Positions 14,018-23,285 of a stretch of DNA of 32,661 nt are shown here, one piece after another. Each line of letters starts with the position of its first letter. The first letter of the stretch is position 1. The stretch covers positions 1 through 32,661 of the forward strand of contig CAMBZT010000024.1 in the NCBI GenBank assembly GCA_945872405.1, in the 5' to 3' direction. The position numbers and the translations under genes are program-made. Below the pieces are notes generated by a model. The model searched no databases. It saw only the letters and a program-made list of their open reading frames with translations, and had not been told where the DNA came from. The stretch is from Chitinophaga pinensis. GTDB taxonomy: Bacteria > Bacteroidota > Bacteroidia > Chitinophagales > CAMDFR01.

Positions 14018-16633
14018 ATGAAAATTCTTGACATTAAAGCAATGAAGGGACCGAACTTTTGGTCAGTCAGAAGAAAAGAGCTAATCGTTATGTTATTAGA
14101 CATAGAGGATTTAGAGGAAAAGCCAACTAGTAAGATTCCTGGTTTTTTGGAACGAATAACTACCCTTTTTCCAACAATGTATGAGCACAGATGCAGCGAG
14201 GGTGTTCCGGGAGGATTTTTTCAACGCGTAGAAGAGGGTACATGGATGGGTCATGTTATTGAGCATATTGCCTTAGAGATACAAACATTGGCAGGAATGG
14301 AATGTGGGTTTGGAAGAACTCGAGAGAGCGAAACACCTGGTGTATATCATGTGGTGTTTTCTTATTGGGAAGAAAAGGCGGGAATCTATGCAGCAAAAGC
14401 CTCTGTACGAATAGCACAAGCCTTGGTGGATGGCATACCTTATGATTTAGCAGATGATATTCAACAACTACGTGAAATTCGTGAAGATGATCGACTTGGA
14501 CCATCAACGGGCTCTATAGTTGAGGAAGCAATAAAGAGAAAAATTCCATATATCAGACTAAACAAACGTTCTTTAGTTCAATTGGGCTATGGAATTAATC
14601 AAAAGCGAATACAGGCCACTATAGCAAGCAGTACTTCCAGTATTGCAGTTGAGATCGCCTGTGATAAAGAAGAGACAAAGAATTTGTTAGAGGCAGCAGA
14701 AATTCCTGTACCTAAGGGCAACATCGTATATGACGAGGACGATTTGGAAGTAGCTATCAAGCGAATAAACTATCCTATAGTTTTGAAGCCTGTGAATGGT
14801 AATCATGGCAAAGGAGCTACAACGAACATCAGGACTTGGTCTGAGGCGGTTGAAGCCTTGGCAGCAGCTAAGAAGTATGGGCGTGCAATTATCTGTGAGA
14901 AATTTATTACAGGTCGTGATCATCGAATTTTGGTTATCAACTATAAATTTGTTGCTGCTGCTATCAGAACCCCAGCTGCTGTTATTGGTGACGGAGTGAG
15001 TACCATCAACCAATTGATTGATCAAGTGAATAGTGATCCACGACGAGGATATGGACACGAAAAGGTACTGACAGCTATTAAGATAGATGACTTTACGATG
15101 AACATGCTGACTGATAAAAATTATACTTTAGACTCTGTCATAAAAAAAGACGAAGAGCTGTGGTTAAAGCCCACCGCCAATTTGAGTACTGGAGGAACAG
15201 CAACCGATGTTACCGATTTAGTACATCCCTCTAATGTTTTTATGTGTGAGCGTATTGCGCGAATTATTGGATTAGACATTTGTGGTATTGATATTATGGC
15301 TGAAAATCTCACCGAGCCAATTTCTGAGACTGGTGGTTCAATATTAGAAGTAAATGCTGCGCCAGGATTTAGAATGCACTTGGATCCTACGGAAGGTCTA
15401 CCGCGAAATGTGGCTGAGCCAGTAATTGATATGTTGTATCCACCAGGAACTAGTGCAAGAATTCCAATTATAGCTGTATCAGGAACAAATGGAAAAACAA
15501 CGACGACAAGATTGATAGCACATATTGTGAAACAAATGGGCTATAAGGTTGCCTATACAACAACTGATGGTGTGTATATTCAAAATCAATTGATGATGCG
15601 TGGTGATTGTACTGGTCCAAAATCGGCCGAATTTGTTTTGAAAGATCCAACAGTGGATTTTGCAGTTTTAGAATCTGCTCGTGGTGGAATTCTTCGTTCG
15701 GGACTTGGGTTTCATAATTGCGATGTCTCTGTAGTTACGAATGTTGCTGGAGATCACTTAGGTCTTGGTGGTATTGATACATTAGAGAAGCTGGCACGAG
15801 TGAAAGCAGTGGTTCCAAATACTGTGTTACCTGAAGGATACGCTATTCTGAATGCCGACGATGATTTAGTTTATAAAATGGCTGATGAGTTGTCCTGTAA
15901 GATTGCCTATTTTAGTCTTGATGAAAATAATCCACGAATAAAAAAACATTGTTTGGAAGGAGGTTTGGCATGTGTTTATGAGAATCACTTCATCACCATT
16001 TTAAAGGGTACTTGGAAAATTAGGGTTGAAAAGGTGAATAATATTCCTATTACATTTGATGGTAAGGCTGAATTTAATATTGCAAATGTGATGGGCGCGG
16101 TGCTTGCGGCTTATGTCAGGGATTTTAAAATAGAAGATATAAAGTTAGCCTTGCAAACTTTTGTTCCCTCACCAGCACAAACGCCTGGCAGAATGAATAT
16201 TTTTAAATTCAAAAATTTTACGGTGATGGTCGATTATGCGCATAATTCTCACGGTATGCGTGCTGTCGGTAAGTTCGTACAAAAAGTAGATGCAACTTTA
16301 AAAGTAGGTATAGTAGCTGGAGTTGGCGATAGAAGAGATGAGGATACTATTGAACTAGGGGAGGAAGTAGCAAAAGTTTTTGATGAAATTATCATTCGTC
16401 AAGATAAAAACTTGAGAGGGAAAAGTGATTTTGAAATCATCAATTTGATCAAGAAAGGAATCACAAATATTGATCCCAATAAAAAGATAACGGTCATTCA
16501 AAAAGAAAGTGAAGCCATTGATTATGCTATTAAACATGCTGTGAAAGATTCTTTCATCACAATTATTAGCGATGTAGTTCCTGATGCTTTAGATCAGATT
16601 ATGAGATATAAGGAAGATGATAGTCTCAATTAG
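14018..16633 (+). CDS. cphA: Cyanophycin synthetase
   Basis: A full-length CphA of 871 residues (cyanobacterial enzymes ~870-900) that builds multi-L-arginyl-poly-L-aspartate from Asp and Arg with ATP. The N-terminal domain has RGPNFWS-type MKGPNFWSVRRKELIVM, EHIALEIQTLAG and GFGRTRE. The ATP-grasp domain (~220-480), which adds Asp to the backbone, shows KPVNGNHGKGA (Lys257, Lys265), GRDHRILVIN and EVNAAPGFRMH. The Mur-ligase-like domain, which adds Arg, has a Walker A loop GTNGKTTTT (489-497), ESARGGILRSGLG, VTNVAGDHLG and DYAHNSHGM (Asp739-Asn743). All three domains look complete and nothing is truncated. It is divergent from cphB and has its own terminator. This is clearly CphA1-like, since the shorter CphA2 lacks part of the ligase machinery. 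Confidence 0.97.
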   Translation: MKILDIKAMKGPNFWSVRRKELIVMLLDIEDLEEKPTSKIPGFLERITTLFPTMYEHRCSEGVPGGFFQRVEEGTWMGHVIEHIALEIQTLAGMECGFGRTRESETPGVYHVVFSYWEEKAGIYAAKASVRIAQALVDGIPYDLADDIQQLREIREDDRLGPSTGSIVEEAIKRKIPYIRLNKRSLVQLGYGINQKRIQATIASSTSSIAVEIACDKEETKNLLEAAEIPVPKGNIVYDEDDLEVAIKRINYPIVLKPVNGNHGKGATTNIRTWSEAVEALAAAKKYGRAIICEKFITGRDHRILVINYKFVAAAIRTPAAVIGDGVSTINQLIDQVNSDPRRGYGHEKVLTAIKIDDFTMNMLTDKNYTLDSVIKKDEELWLKPTANLSTGGTATDVTDLVHPSNVFMCERIARIIGLDICGIDIMAENLTEPISETGGSILEVNAAPGFRMHLDPTEGLPRNVAEPVIDMLYPPGTSARIPIIAVSGTNGKTTTTRLIAHIVKQMGYKVAYTTTDGVYIQNQLMMRGDCTGPKSAEFVLKDPTVDFAVLESARGGILRSGLGFHNCDVSVVTNVAGDHLGLGGIDTLEKLARVKAVVPNTVLPEGYAILNADDDLVYKMADELSCKIAYFSLDENNPRIKKHCLEGGLACVYENHFITILKGTWKIRVEKVNNIPITFDGKAEFNIANVMGAVLAAYVRDFKIEDIKLALQTFVPSPAQTPGRMNIFKFKNFTVMVDYAHNSHGMRAVGKFVQKVDATLKVGIVAGVGDRRDEDTIELGEEVAKVFDEIIIRQDKNLRGKSDFEIINLIKKGITNIDPNKKITVIQKESEAIDYAIKHAVKDSFITIISDVVPDALDQIMRYKEDDSLN

Positions 16634-16688
16634 TTAGTGCTGTAGATTCGTCAATTTTATAAACGAGATAATTTTTAGGTCTTAAATT

Positions 16689-16719
16689 AAAAGCCATTGC
16701 ACAAGCAATGGCTTTTTTG
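16689..16719 (+). terminator. Rho-independent terminator of cphA
   Basis: AAAAGCCATTGC (16689-16700), loop ACAA, GCAATGGCTTTT (16705-16716), then more Ts. The perfect 12-bp stem lies ~55 nt after the cphA stop. The left A-run makes it potentially usable for the convergent thioredoxin gene as well. Confidence 0.92.
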
Positions 16720-16777
16720 TTGATTGATTCATTCTTCTATTAAGAGAAGATTTTAGTTTGTTTTTTTTGATTTAGAA

Positions 16778-18223
16778 TTACATTACTTCTTTTTGAAAGG
16801 AATCATACTTTGTAATGAAATCTTCTATCTGTTCAGCGCTTAATCTCTTCGCACGAATAATTTTATCTTTATCTAGAACATAGATCACTGGGGTTGAACT
16901 GATATCATATAGTGTTCTAAAATTTGGATTCTGCTGAAAATAGGGATCACCCACATTAATCCAATTACATCCGTTATCGGTGATAAATTTTTCCCATTTG
17001 TCTATTTCTTCGTAACTACAAGTGGACACTGCATAGACTGTCGCACCTAAACTTTTTAACTTGTCATATTCTTTCGCCAATACAGGGATTTCTTTCTTAC
17101 AGTGACCGCAATCATGATCCCAAAAAACCAAAATCGTGTATTTTGATTTTACGTCATGTAGTGCATAGGTTGTTTTAAGAGTGGTATCAGCTAAGATTAA
17201 ATTTGGTGCTTTTACACCAATTAAAGTGGGTTTAATTTTACTTGATCTATCCATCATTTTGTATAAGGACACGGTATCATTTTTCATCCAATATGCTAAG
17301 CCTGTCGCATAATATTTATCAACAAGATGCACATAAACAGCATCCATACCCATAAATTTACTCGATGCATATTTATTCAATAAGAAGACTAAGCTGTATT
17401 TGAAAAGTTCGTTGTTCTTTTTAGTTGCCATCAATATTTTATCGCATTCTAGTATAATTGAATCAGGTGCTTGCACCACTACTTTTTCGAAATAGTTATC
17501 TAATTTCTGGTGATAGACAGGTGAGCGCAACAAACCTTCTTCCGTCAAGTCTGTATACTTCCAATAGTTAGCATGATAATAGTTATATTGAAAATTAGTG
17601 TCGACAGCGGAGCCATCATTTTTTCTAGGTGTTTCTGGCTGTTCAATTTCCTTAAGTCCTCCTAAAATTTTAGAATAGAGAAGGGTCGGGTTTTTATCCA
17701 TTATATCTTGTCTATATTTTTTTACCTCTTCTTCTAGGGCAATGAGCTTATTCTTATAAATTTTTGAAGAGTCTGAATTTTCTGGATAAGCTTTAAATAA
17801 TCTAGAGAGTTGATCGGCTACCTCTCTTTTTGAAGCCATGTAAATAAGGTCTTCAAAGAAAACAGTATTCTCTTTAGAGCCTATTACCTTCATAAATTTA
17901 TTCAAATCGGCCTTGTCCGTTTCTAAGGAAAAAAATTGTTCGTTAATTAGAAACTCAAAGTAATTATTTTTCATGCTCGGTACCACTGCTAAATAAACAC
18001 CACGTTGAAGAGCAGTGTCACCTTTAAAAGTACCCACTCCTTTAGAATCAAGATAAATGGTGTCTTTGATGTATTGATTATCTCCATATCGATAAGCCAT
18101 CACTAATGGTTCAGAAGCAAGTCCATTAATTTTAAATTTAATCTCAAAACCTTTCTTTTGGGCAACAATTGCAGCAGATGTTAGGAGTATCAGTAAGCAA
18201 AATATAGAAAGAATCTTTTTCAT
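16778..18223 (-). CDS. Secreted TlpA/ResA-like thiol:disulfide oxidoreductase
   Basis: A 481-residue exported protein. A signal peptide (1-21, ending AAIVAQ) is followed by an N-terminal beta-rich domain of DUF4369 type (~27-120). A long helical region (~120-320) resembling DUF5106 comes next. The C-terminal thioredoxin domain (~332-478) carries the active site Cys372-Gly-His-Cys375 in FWDHDCGHCKKEIP and the cis-proline loop SSTPVIYVLD. This architecture is common in Bacteroidota and is usually annotated TlpA-like. It should act in the periplasm as a disulfide reductase or redox partner; substrates are unknown. It lies 74 nt downstream of msrB, with a good promoter match in that gap. A plausible but unproven role is supplying reducing power to the neighbouring MsrB. 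Confidence 0.87.
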   Translation of the reverse strand: MKKILSIFCLLILLTSAAIVAQKKGFEIKFKINGLASEPLVMAYRYGDNQYIKDTIYLDSKGVGTFKGDTALQRGVYLAVVPSMKNNYFEFLINEQFFSLETDKADLNKFMKVIGSKENTVFFEDLIYMASKREVADQLSRLFKAYPENSDSSKIYKNKLIALEEEVKKYRQDIMDKNPTLLYSKILGGLKEIEQPETPRKNDGSAVDTNFQYNYYHANYWKYTDLTEEGLLRSPVYHQKLDNYFEKVVVQAPDSIILECDKILMATKKNNELFKYSLVFLLNKYASSKFMGMDAVYVHLVDKYYATGLAYWMKNDTVSLYKMMDRSSKIKPTLIGVKAPNLILADTTLKTTYALHDVKSKYTILVFWDHDCGHCKKEIPVLAKEYDKLKSLGATVYAVSTCSYEEIDKWEKFITDNGCNWINVGDPYFQQNPNFRTLYDISSTPVIYVLDKDKIIRAKRLSAEQIEDFITKYDSFQKEVM

Positions 18224-18247
18224 GAAGTTAGTTTAGCTTAAAAAAAA

Positions 18248-18278
18248 CAAAGTTATATAATTTAAGGATTATACACAA
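18248..18278 (-). promoter_or_regulatory. Putative promoter of the TlpA-like gene
   Basis: On the minus strand TTG (18278 to 18276), a 20-nt spacer and TAACTTTG (18255 to 18248) fit the Bacteroidota consensus. Transcription would start near 18241, ~18 nt before the ATG at 18223, so the gene need not depend on msrB read-through. Confidence 0.6.
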
Positions 18279-18297
18279 TAATCATACCACAATAGAA

Positions 18298-18780
18298 TTA
18301 TAGATTGTTTTCAGATTCAAAGTAAAGCGCTACAGAGTTAACGCAATACCTTAGTCCAGTTGGTTTTGGACCGTCTTTAAAAACATGACCTAAGTGTGAA
18401 CCACATTTTTTGCAGAGAATTTCTTCGCGAACCATCCCGTGACTTGTATCGGAACACATTTTTACGTGGTCAGCTATTTGACTGTAAAAACTAGGCCAAC
18501 CACTACCACTATGAAATTTTGTTGCTGAAGAAAACAAGTCTGTTTTGCATATGGTGCATTTATAGGTCCCTTTTTTCCAGTGATTATCATAACTTCCACT
18601 GTATGGTGCTTCGGTGCCTTTGTCATGGCAGATTCTATACTGTTCATCAGTTAATCTTGCATAATTGGAATCTTTCTCTGCAGATTTATTATTTTGATTA
18701 TTCGATTCTTTTTTGGAATAACTCAAACCACAGTTGGTCAACGAAAAGGAGCAGGAAATAAAAAATAAGAGAAGTTTCAT
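18298..18780 (-). CDS. msrB: Peptide-methionine (R)-S-oxide reductase, probable lipoprotein
   Basis: MsrB reduces methionine-R-sulfoxide in oxidised proteins. The catalytic core (~40-155) shows zinc-binding pairs Cys75/Cys78 (CTIC) and Cys123/Cys126 (CKKC). It also has [10 protein letters not shown] (89-98), [12 protein letters not shown] and the catalytic Cys146 in GLRYCVNS. Cys51 ([10 protein letters not shown]) sits where many MsrB proteins have the resolving cysteine. The N-terminus is hydrophobic and ends LTNC at Cys17, a loose lipobox, followed by a polar linker (20-40). It is therefore probably an envelope lipoprotein rather than a cytosolic MsrB. It stands 153 nt after the MltF-like gene and 74 nt before the TlpA-like thioredoxin, a likely electron donor by context. 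Confidence 0.93.
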   Translation of the reverse strand: MKLLLFFISCSFSLTNCGLSYSKKESNNQNNKSAEKDSNYARLTDEQYRICHDKGTEAPYSGSYDNHWKKGTYKCTICKTDLFSSATKFHSGSGWPSFYSQIADHVKMCSDTSHGMVREEILCKKCGSHLGHVFKDGPKPTGLRYCVNSVALYFESENNL

Positions 18781-18933
18781 TCAAATAAAAGCTTAAATCT
18801 GTTGGTAAAAATAATTAACAAAACTAAGGAGTAATGATATAAAGGCAGATTTAAAAGTTGTTAATATTTTATATTTTATTTAAGCCTAGCCAAATACCAT
18901 TTATGATGGATTGTGTCGCTCGTTCTTCGCTGC

Positions 18934-20349
18934 TTACTTATTATTATCAATGTAAAACTGATGTTTTGAATTTACATTTCTAACAAAATTGATGGTTTCT
19001 GTGGCTCTACAGTATCCTAGTTTGCATTCAGGATCCTTATAGTATTTTGGTTCCATTAACAATGAAAGATACAATTCAACATTATCGAACCAAACATTAG
19101 GATTTGCTCCATATTTTTTTGCTAATTTTTGCGCATCTATAATATGTCCTTGGCCACTATTGTATGAGGCAATCACAAAGTACATTACTTGAGTGGAGTC
19201 CTCTACTTTTTTCTGCCAATAGCTTCTTAGATAACTCAAATATCCGACGCCAGCCTTTACGTTCTGTGCAGGATCAAATAGACTATCGGCACCAAATTTT
19301 TTACCAGTCTCAGGCATTAATTGCATCAGACCTGAGGCACCATATGGGGATTCAATTTCAGGATTGAAATTTGATTCTTTAAAAGAAATTGCCGCAACCA
19401 ACTTCCAATCAAATTTGTATTGTTTTGCGTAGGTCTTGAAGAGATCATCAAATTTTGAGATTGACCCCATTTTATATCTATTTTTTTTATTGGATTTTGT
19501 CTTGTCAATAGGTTCATCCAAGGTCAGAATCTTATGACTCGTAAAATATCTATTTGTGATATCTTGGTATTTATTGGTTGTCATCAGAGAACTGATGATT
19601 GAATTTACCGTATCTATGAGGGTATGATTATCAAAAGAGGTTAGAAAGCTCATATTGCAATCGGTATTGATTTTAAATGTCTGTATGCGACTTAAATCTT
19701 CTAAATTAGAGAGTTTGAAGAGATAATCCCATGTAATTAGCGCAACAGAATCTTTTCTAATCATTTTTCGCATCAACTCAAAAGAAGAGCTCGAATCATC
19801 TAACAAGACATCATAGTGATTTTCATATATTTCTTTCATCTTGTTATAAGGAATATGTTCCAAATCACTAGTAGGGATCATTATCTTAGAGTACTCTAGA
19901 TGCTTGATAGAATTGCTTTTTAGGGTATCTTGATTAAAAATTATAGCAATTAGATTCGATTTGTAATAGGGTGCGGTATAAGAAAAGTTGTATGGATAAC
20001 TATGATTTAGACTGAGGTAATTACTGGCTGCTAAATCTATCTCGCCACGCTGCAATAAGCTATATAATGTTGAATCATTACTCACGGGCAATACCTCTAA
20101 CTCTACCTTTAATTTTTCGGCAATATATTTTGCAATTTCATATTCGAAACCTGCATATCCATCCTTATAGTAGTAAAAACTGACTGGATTTATAGTTGTT
20201 CCTAAAACTAATTTTTTTGTCTCAACAATTTGATGCAATGATTTGTATCTATTGATATCATATATTCTTACCGCATTTTTCTTTTTACAATTTGTAAAGA
20301 GTAAAACAAGAAAAATAAATAACAAAGAATAATAGAGATACTTTTTCAA
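18934..20349 (-). CDS. mltF: MltF-like lytic murein transglycosylase lipoprotein
   Basis: A 471-residue two-domain protein. The signal ends LLFTNC with Cys21 as the probable lipidated residue. Residues ~40-272 are a family 3 solute-binding-like domain (KLVLGTTINP, GYAGFEYEIAKYIAEKL, RGEIDLAASN), which in MltF senses muropeptides and controls activity. Residues ~300-450 are an SLT (GH23) domain with catalytic Glu325 in ISFKESNFNPEIESPYGASGLMQLMPETG and the later VIASYNSGQGH. It should cleave the MurNAc-GlcNAc bond with 1,6-anhydro formation, anchored in the envelope. Spacing of 30 nt from the upstream DUF255 gene suggests one operon. The assignment is by architecture, and the symbol is by analogy with E. 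coli MltF. Confidence 0.9.
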   Translation of the reverse strand: MKKYLYYSLLFIFLVLLFTNCKKKNAVRIYDINRYKSLHQIVETKKLVLGTTINPVSFYYYKDGYAGFEYEIAKYIAEKLKVELEVLPVSNDSTLYSLLQRGEIDLAASNYLSLNHSYPYNFSYTAPYYKSNLIAIIFNQDTLKSNSIKHLEYSKIMIPTSDLEHIPYNKMKEIYENHYDVLLDDSSSSFELMRKMIRKDSVALITWDYLFKLSNLEDLSRIQTFKINTDCNMSFLTSFDNHTLIDTVNSIISSLMTTNKYQDITNRYFTSHKILTLDEPIDKTKSNKKNRYKMGSISKFDDLFKTYAKQYKFDWKLVAAISFKESNFNPEIESPYGASGLMQLMPETGKKFGADSLFDPAQNVKAGVGYLSYLRSYWQKKVEDSTQVMYFVIASYNSGQGHIIDAQKLAKKYGANPNVWFDNVELYLSLLMEPKYYKDPECKLGYCRATETINFVRNVNSKHQFYIDNNK

Positions 20350-20379
20350 ATACTTTTTATAAGATTTTTTACAAGTGGC

Positions 20380-22518
20380 TTACTGTATGAAATGACTGTA
20401 CGCATCTTCCTTCCATCCAATCAATTTTAGGGCTTCTTCAATTGTCTCAACAGGCAATTGACAAGATTTGCCTTGACAGACATAAATAAGTGTTTTGTCA
20501 GCAACATATTTATTCTTCAAAAGAGGCAGTGTTGCATTGCTTTTTTTTGTGCCACATACAATCACATTCGGCAAGTAATAAGCATCAAGTTTATGTTTCA
20601 TATCAATAGCAGAATCTCCCACAATGGCAATCTCAAAGGGTGGATTTACTTGTTTTAATAAACAACTACTCCAATTGGCAAAGAAGCTAGGAAATCGCAA
20701 CATATTCTCCCTTACATTTCCTGTCATTTTCTTTGAAATATCAAGATAGTTTTTACTATCATACAACATTCCTAGATGAAGTAAGTTATTAGCCATCACT
20801 GAATTCGAAGAAGGGATTACATTATCTTCAATTTCAATCTTGTTTGAGATCAATGGTTTATCAAGGGAAGAAGTGTAGTTAAAAATTCCTTGTTTTTTAT
20901 TGTAAAAATGTTGAAGTGTATATTCATTCAGATGATACGCTGTTATAAGCCATCTGCTTTCAAAAGTTGCATCATAAAGCGCTAAAAATGCTTCGATGGT
21001 AAAGGCATAATCATCAAGAAATGCATTGATGTTTGAGTGGCCATTCTTATAATTTCTATTCAAGCGATACTCACTTGTCATACATTTGACCATTAAAAAC
21101 TCTGCATTTTTGATGGCACATTCTAAGTATGTTTCTTTATGAAAAGCCTTATAGGCATTTAAATATCCAGTAATCATCATCGCATTCCATGCACTAATAA
21201 TTTTATCATCTGTTGCTGGTCTTATTCGCTGTGATCTTTCTTGGAGCAAAATAGAATCAGCATTTTGTATCATTAGGTTCAGTTCTTCTTCTCTCAATCC
21301 ATTAGAGAGTGCAAATTTTTTCATAGACTGTTCACGATGAAAAATATTGTTACCTTTTTCCCAATTACCTGGTGGGCTAACATTATAAAACTCTTGGACA
21401 AGCGTAGCATCATTCCCTAACAATTTTTCGACCTCATCGTATTTCCAGACATAATATTTGCCTTCTTCGCCATCACTATCGGCATCCAATGAAGAATAGA
21501 ACCCGCCTTCTTTAGAGGTTAGATCTGACTTAATCCAAGCCAGAGTTTGCTCCACCACATTGGCATATCTTTTATTGCTAGTATATCTATAAGCATTGGC
21601 ATACAAGGTTACCAGTTGACTATTATCATAAAGCATTTTTTCGAAATGAGGAAGCAACCATTTTTCATCTACGGAGTATCGCGAAAAACCTCCACCTAAT
21701 TGATCGTAAATACCTCCATTACACATTTTGTCTAATGTCAATTTTACATATTCAAAGACATCTTGATTTTTAGTGAGATTATAATATTCTAACAAAAAAT
21801 TAATATTTGCAGGCATTGGAAATTTAGGTGCTTTAGTACTTCCACCATTTTTCATATCTACTCGAGTCATCCATGAAGTTACCATCGAATCGATATCTTT
21901 AGCAGAAGAATCTGTGTTGCTCGTATTGGGAACAAACTGCATTTTTTTACTATGTTGTGCGACAGCATTTGCTTGTTCAATCAACTTCATTTTATCTTTT
22001 GAGTAGGCATCTGTAAAATAAAGTAACAGTTGCGCCCACTTCTCTTTGTTAAAATAAGTTCCAGCATAAACAGGTCTTCCGTCTGGTAAGGCAATAATAT
22101 TTAAGGGCCAGCCTCCTGCACCAGTGATAGTTTGGCATGCCTCCATATAAACGTGATCAATATCTGGTCGCTCTTCTCTATCCACTTTTATGGAAACATA
22201 ATGTTGATTCATGATAGAGGCAATACCTGTATCCTCAAAACTCTCATGCTCCATTACGTGACACCAATGACACGCAGCATAGCCGATACTAATCACTATT
22301 AATTTGTCTTCTTTTATTGCCTTATCTAATGCTCCTTTGTTCCAACCATACCAATCAACAGGATTGTGAGCATGTTGTAACAAATAGGGACTTGTTTCCT
22401 TTGCTAAATGGTTTGTGTATGATGTATTGTTCATTTTATTTTTATTAACTGGCGTGGGGCAAGCCCATAAAAACACCGACAGAATGAGAAGAAATAAAAA
22501 AGAATGTTTCTGCTGCAT
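20380..22518 (-). CDS. DUF255 thioredoxin-like / glycan-hydrolase-fold protein with lipoprotein signal
   Basis: A 712-residue member of the DUF255 (YyaL / spermatogenesis-associated protein 20) family. The N-terminal thioredoxin-like domain begins at NHLAKETSPYLLQHAHNPVDWYGW (36-59) and has the CHWC site (83-86) in GYAACHWCHVMEHESFED, then VDREERPDIDHVYM and GGWPLNIIALPDG. The rest (~200-700) is the alpha/alpha-toroid-like part, with FPMPANINFLLEYY, GGIYDQLGGGFSRYSVDEKWLLPHFEKMLYDN and TDDKIISAWNAMMI. The biochemical function of the family is not established. Here residues 1-20 form a signal ending LWAC, so Cys20 may be lipidated and the protein periplasm- or outer-membrane-facing. A start at Met30 would instead give a cytosolic form. 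Its ATG abuts the stop of the kinase gene (0-nt gap). Confidence 0.87.
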   Translation of the reverse strand: MQQKHSFLFLLILSVFLWACPTPVNKNKMNNTSYTNHLAKETSPYLLQHAHNPVDWYGWNKGALDKAIKEDKLIVISIGYAACHWCHVMEHESFEDTGIASIMNQHYVSIKVDREERPDIDHVYMEACQTITGAGGWPLNIIALPDGRPVYAGTYFNKEKWAQLLLYFTDAYSKDKMKLIEQANAVAQHSKKMQFVPNTSNTDSSAKDIDSMVTSWMTRVDMKNGGSTKAPKFPMPANINFLLEYYNLTKNQDVFEYVKLTLDKMCNGGIYDQLGGGFSRYSVDEKWLLPHFEKMLYDNSQLVTLYANAYRYTSNKRYANVVEQTLAWIKSDLTSKEGGFYSSLDADSDGEEGKYYVWKYDEVEKLLGNDATLVQEFYNVSPPGNWEKGNNIFHREQSMKKFALSNGLREEELNLMIQNADSILLQERSQRIRPATDDKIISAWNAMMITGYLNAYKAFHKETYLECAIKNAEFLMVKCMTSEYRLNRNYKNGHSNINAFLDDYAFTIEAFLALYDATFESRWLITAYHLNEYTLQHFYNKKQGIFNYTSSLDKPLISNKIEIEDNVIPSSNSVMANNLLHLGMLYDSKNYLDISKKMTGNVRENMLRFPSFFANWSSCLLKQVNPPFEIAIVGDSAIDMKHKLDAYYLPNVIVCGTKKSNATLPLLKNKYVADKTLIYVCQGKSCQLPVETIEEALKLIGWKEDAYSHFIQ

Positions 22519-23181
22519 TTAGTTCGAATTGTGATTAACAGACTTTTCAAGACTAACATAATGTAAACCCAATTCATAAGGCTGATTTAATAAGTTCTTT
22601 ATTTTTGCATATACCTCTATGTCATTCACAAAATCGATTTCATTGGTATCTAATATAAGAATTCTGCTCTTTTCTTGGTGTTTAAAAAATTCAAAGTACA
22701 TATTATTTACAGCGTCGAGGTAGCTTGCTTTGATATTTTGTTCATAGCTTCTTCCACGTTTTTTTATATTCTGTAACAGCTTTTCTGTGCTGCAGCTAAA
22801 GTACAAAATGATATCTGGCGTCGGTAAGTTTTGATAAATTATTTGAAACAATGATTTGTACAATTTTACCTCATCTTCTTCCAAATTCACACTTGCAAAA
22901 ATTAAGCACTTATAAAACACATAATCTGATACAGTGATCGGATAAAATAAATCCTGATTTTCAACTTCATTTTTTAATTGACGGTATCGCTCGGCCATAA
23001 ATGACAGTTCTAGTGGAAAAGAATATCTTTTGCTATCCTGATAAAATTTGGGAAGGAATGGATTATCCGCAAATTCCTCTAAGATTAATCGGGCATTTAT
23101 TTCTTCGGAATACCTACTGGCAAAAGTAGTTTTGCCAGCACCGATGTTTCCTTCAATGCAAATGTATTTGTATGGACTCAC
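22519..23181 (-). CDS. Deoxynucleoside kinase
   Basis: A 220-residue kinase of the dCK/dGK (dNK) family that phosphorylates salvaged deoxynucleosides at the 5' position. The P-loop GNIGAGKTT (11-19) follows the first strand YICIE. EEFADNPFLPKFY (about 36-48) is the region carrying the catalytic Glu, and the TVSDYVFYKCLIFA block replaces the more usual DRS-type motif. The Arg-rich lid KKRGRSYEQNI is present. Specificity (dA, dG or dC) cannot be read from sequence. The start is GTG at 23181. It is the first gene of the minus-strand run with DUF255, mltF, msrB and the TlpA-like gene, and is divergent from the helicase over 108 nt. Its salvage role does not obviously match the envelope genes behind it. 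Confidence 0.9.
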   Translation of the reverse strand: MSPYKYICIEGNIGAGKTTFASRYSEEINARLILEEFADNPFLPKFYQDSKRYSFPLELSFMAERYRQLKNEVENQDLFYPITVSDYVFYKCLIFASVNLEEDEVKLYKSLFQIIYQNLPTPDIILYFSCSTEKLLQNIKKRGRSYEQNIKASYLDAVNNMYFEFFKHQEKSRILILDTNEIDFVNDIEVYAKIKNLLNQPYELGLHYVSLEKSVNHNSN

Positions 23182-23185
23182 CCTA

Positions 23186-23193
23186 CAAAAATA
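23186..23193 (-). promoter_or_regulatory. TAnnTTTG element just before the deoxynucleoside kinase start
   Basis: On the minus strand TATTTTTG (23193 to 23186) ends 4 nt before the GTG start at 23181. If used as a -7 box, transcription would begin at about the start codon. No TTG is found at -33. Confidence 0.3.
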
Positions 23194-23277
23194 TGTTTAG
23201 TTATTCTAAAATTGAACTCACCTTATACACATTTGTGGAATTTTTGCCTATCTAGAAGTTCGGCCGAATATTATGGC

Positions 23278-23285
23278 TAACTTTG
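23278..23285 (+). promoter_or_regulatory. TAnnTTTG element just before the helicase start
   Basis: TAACTTTG (23278-23285) ends 4 nt before the ATG at 23290, mirroring the element on the other side of this divergent region. If it is a -7 box the transcript would be leaderless. No TTG is found at the normal -33 distance. Confidence 0.3.

Noticed and set aside
18819-18826. TAnnTTTG match (TAGTTTTG) on the minus strand upstream of msrB
   Set aside because: No -33 partner at 17-23 nt, so the evidence is too weak to call.
18850-18930. 23-codon minus-strand frame after mltF that reads like a protein C-terminus
   Set aside because: A stop closes it immediately upstream and there is no start codon or homology I recognise.
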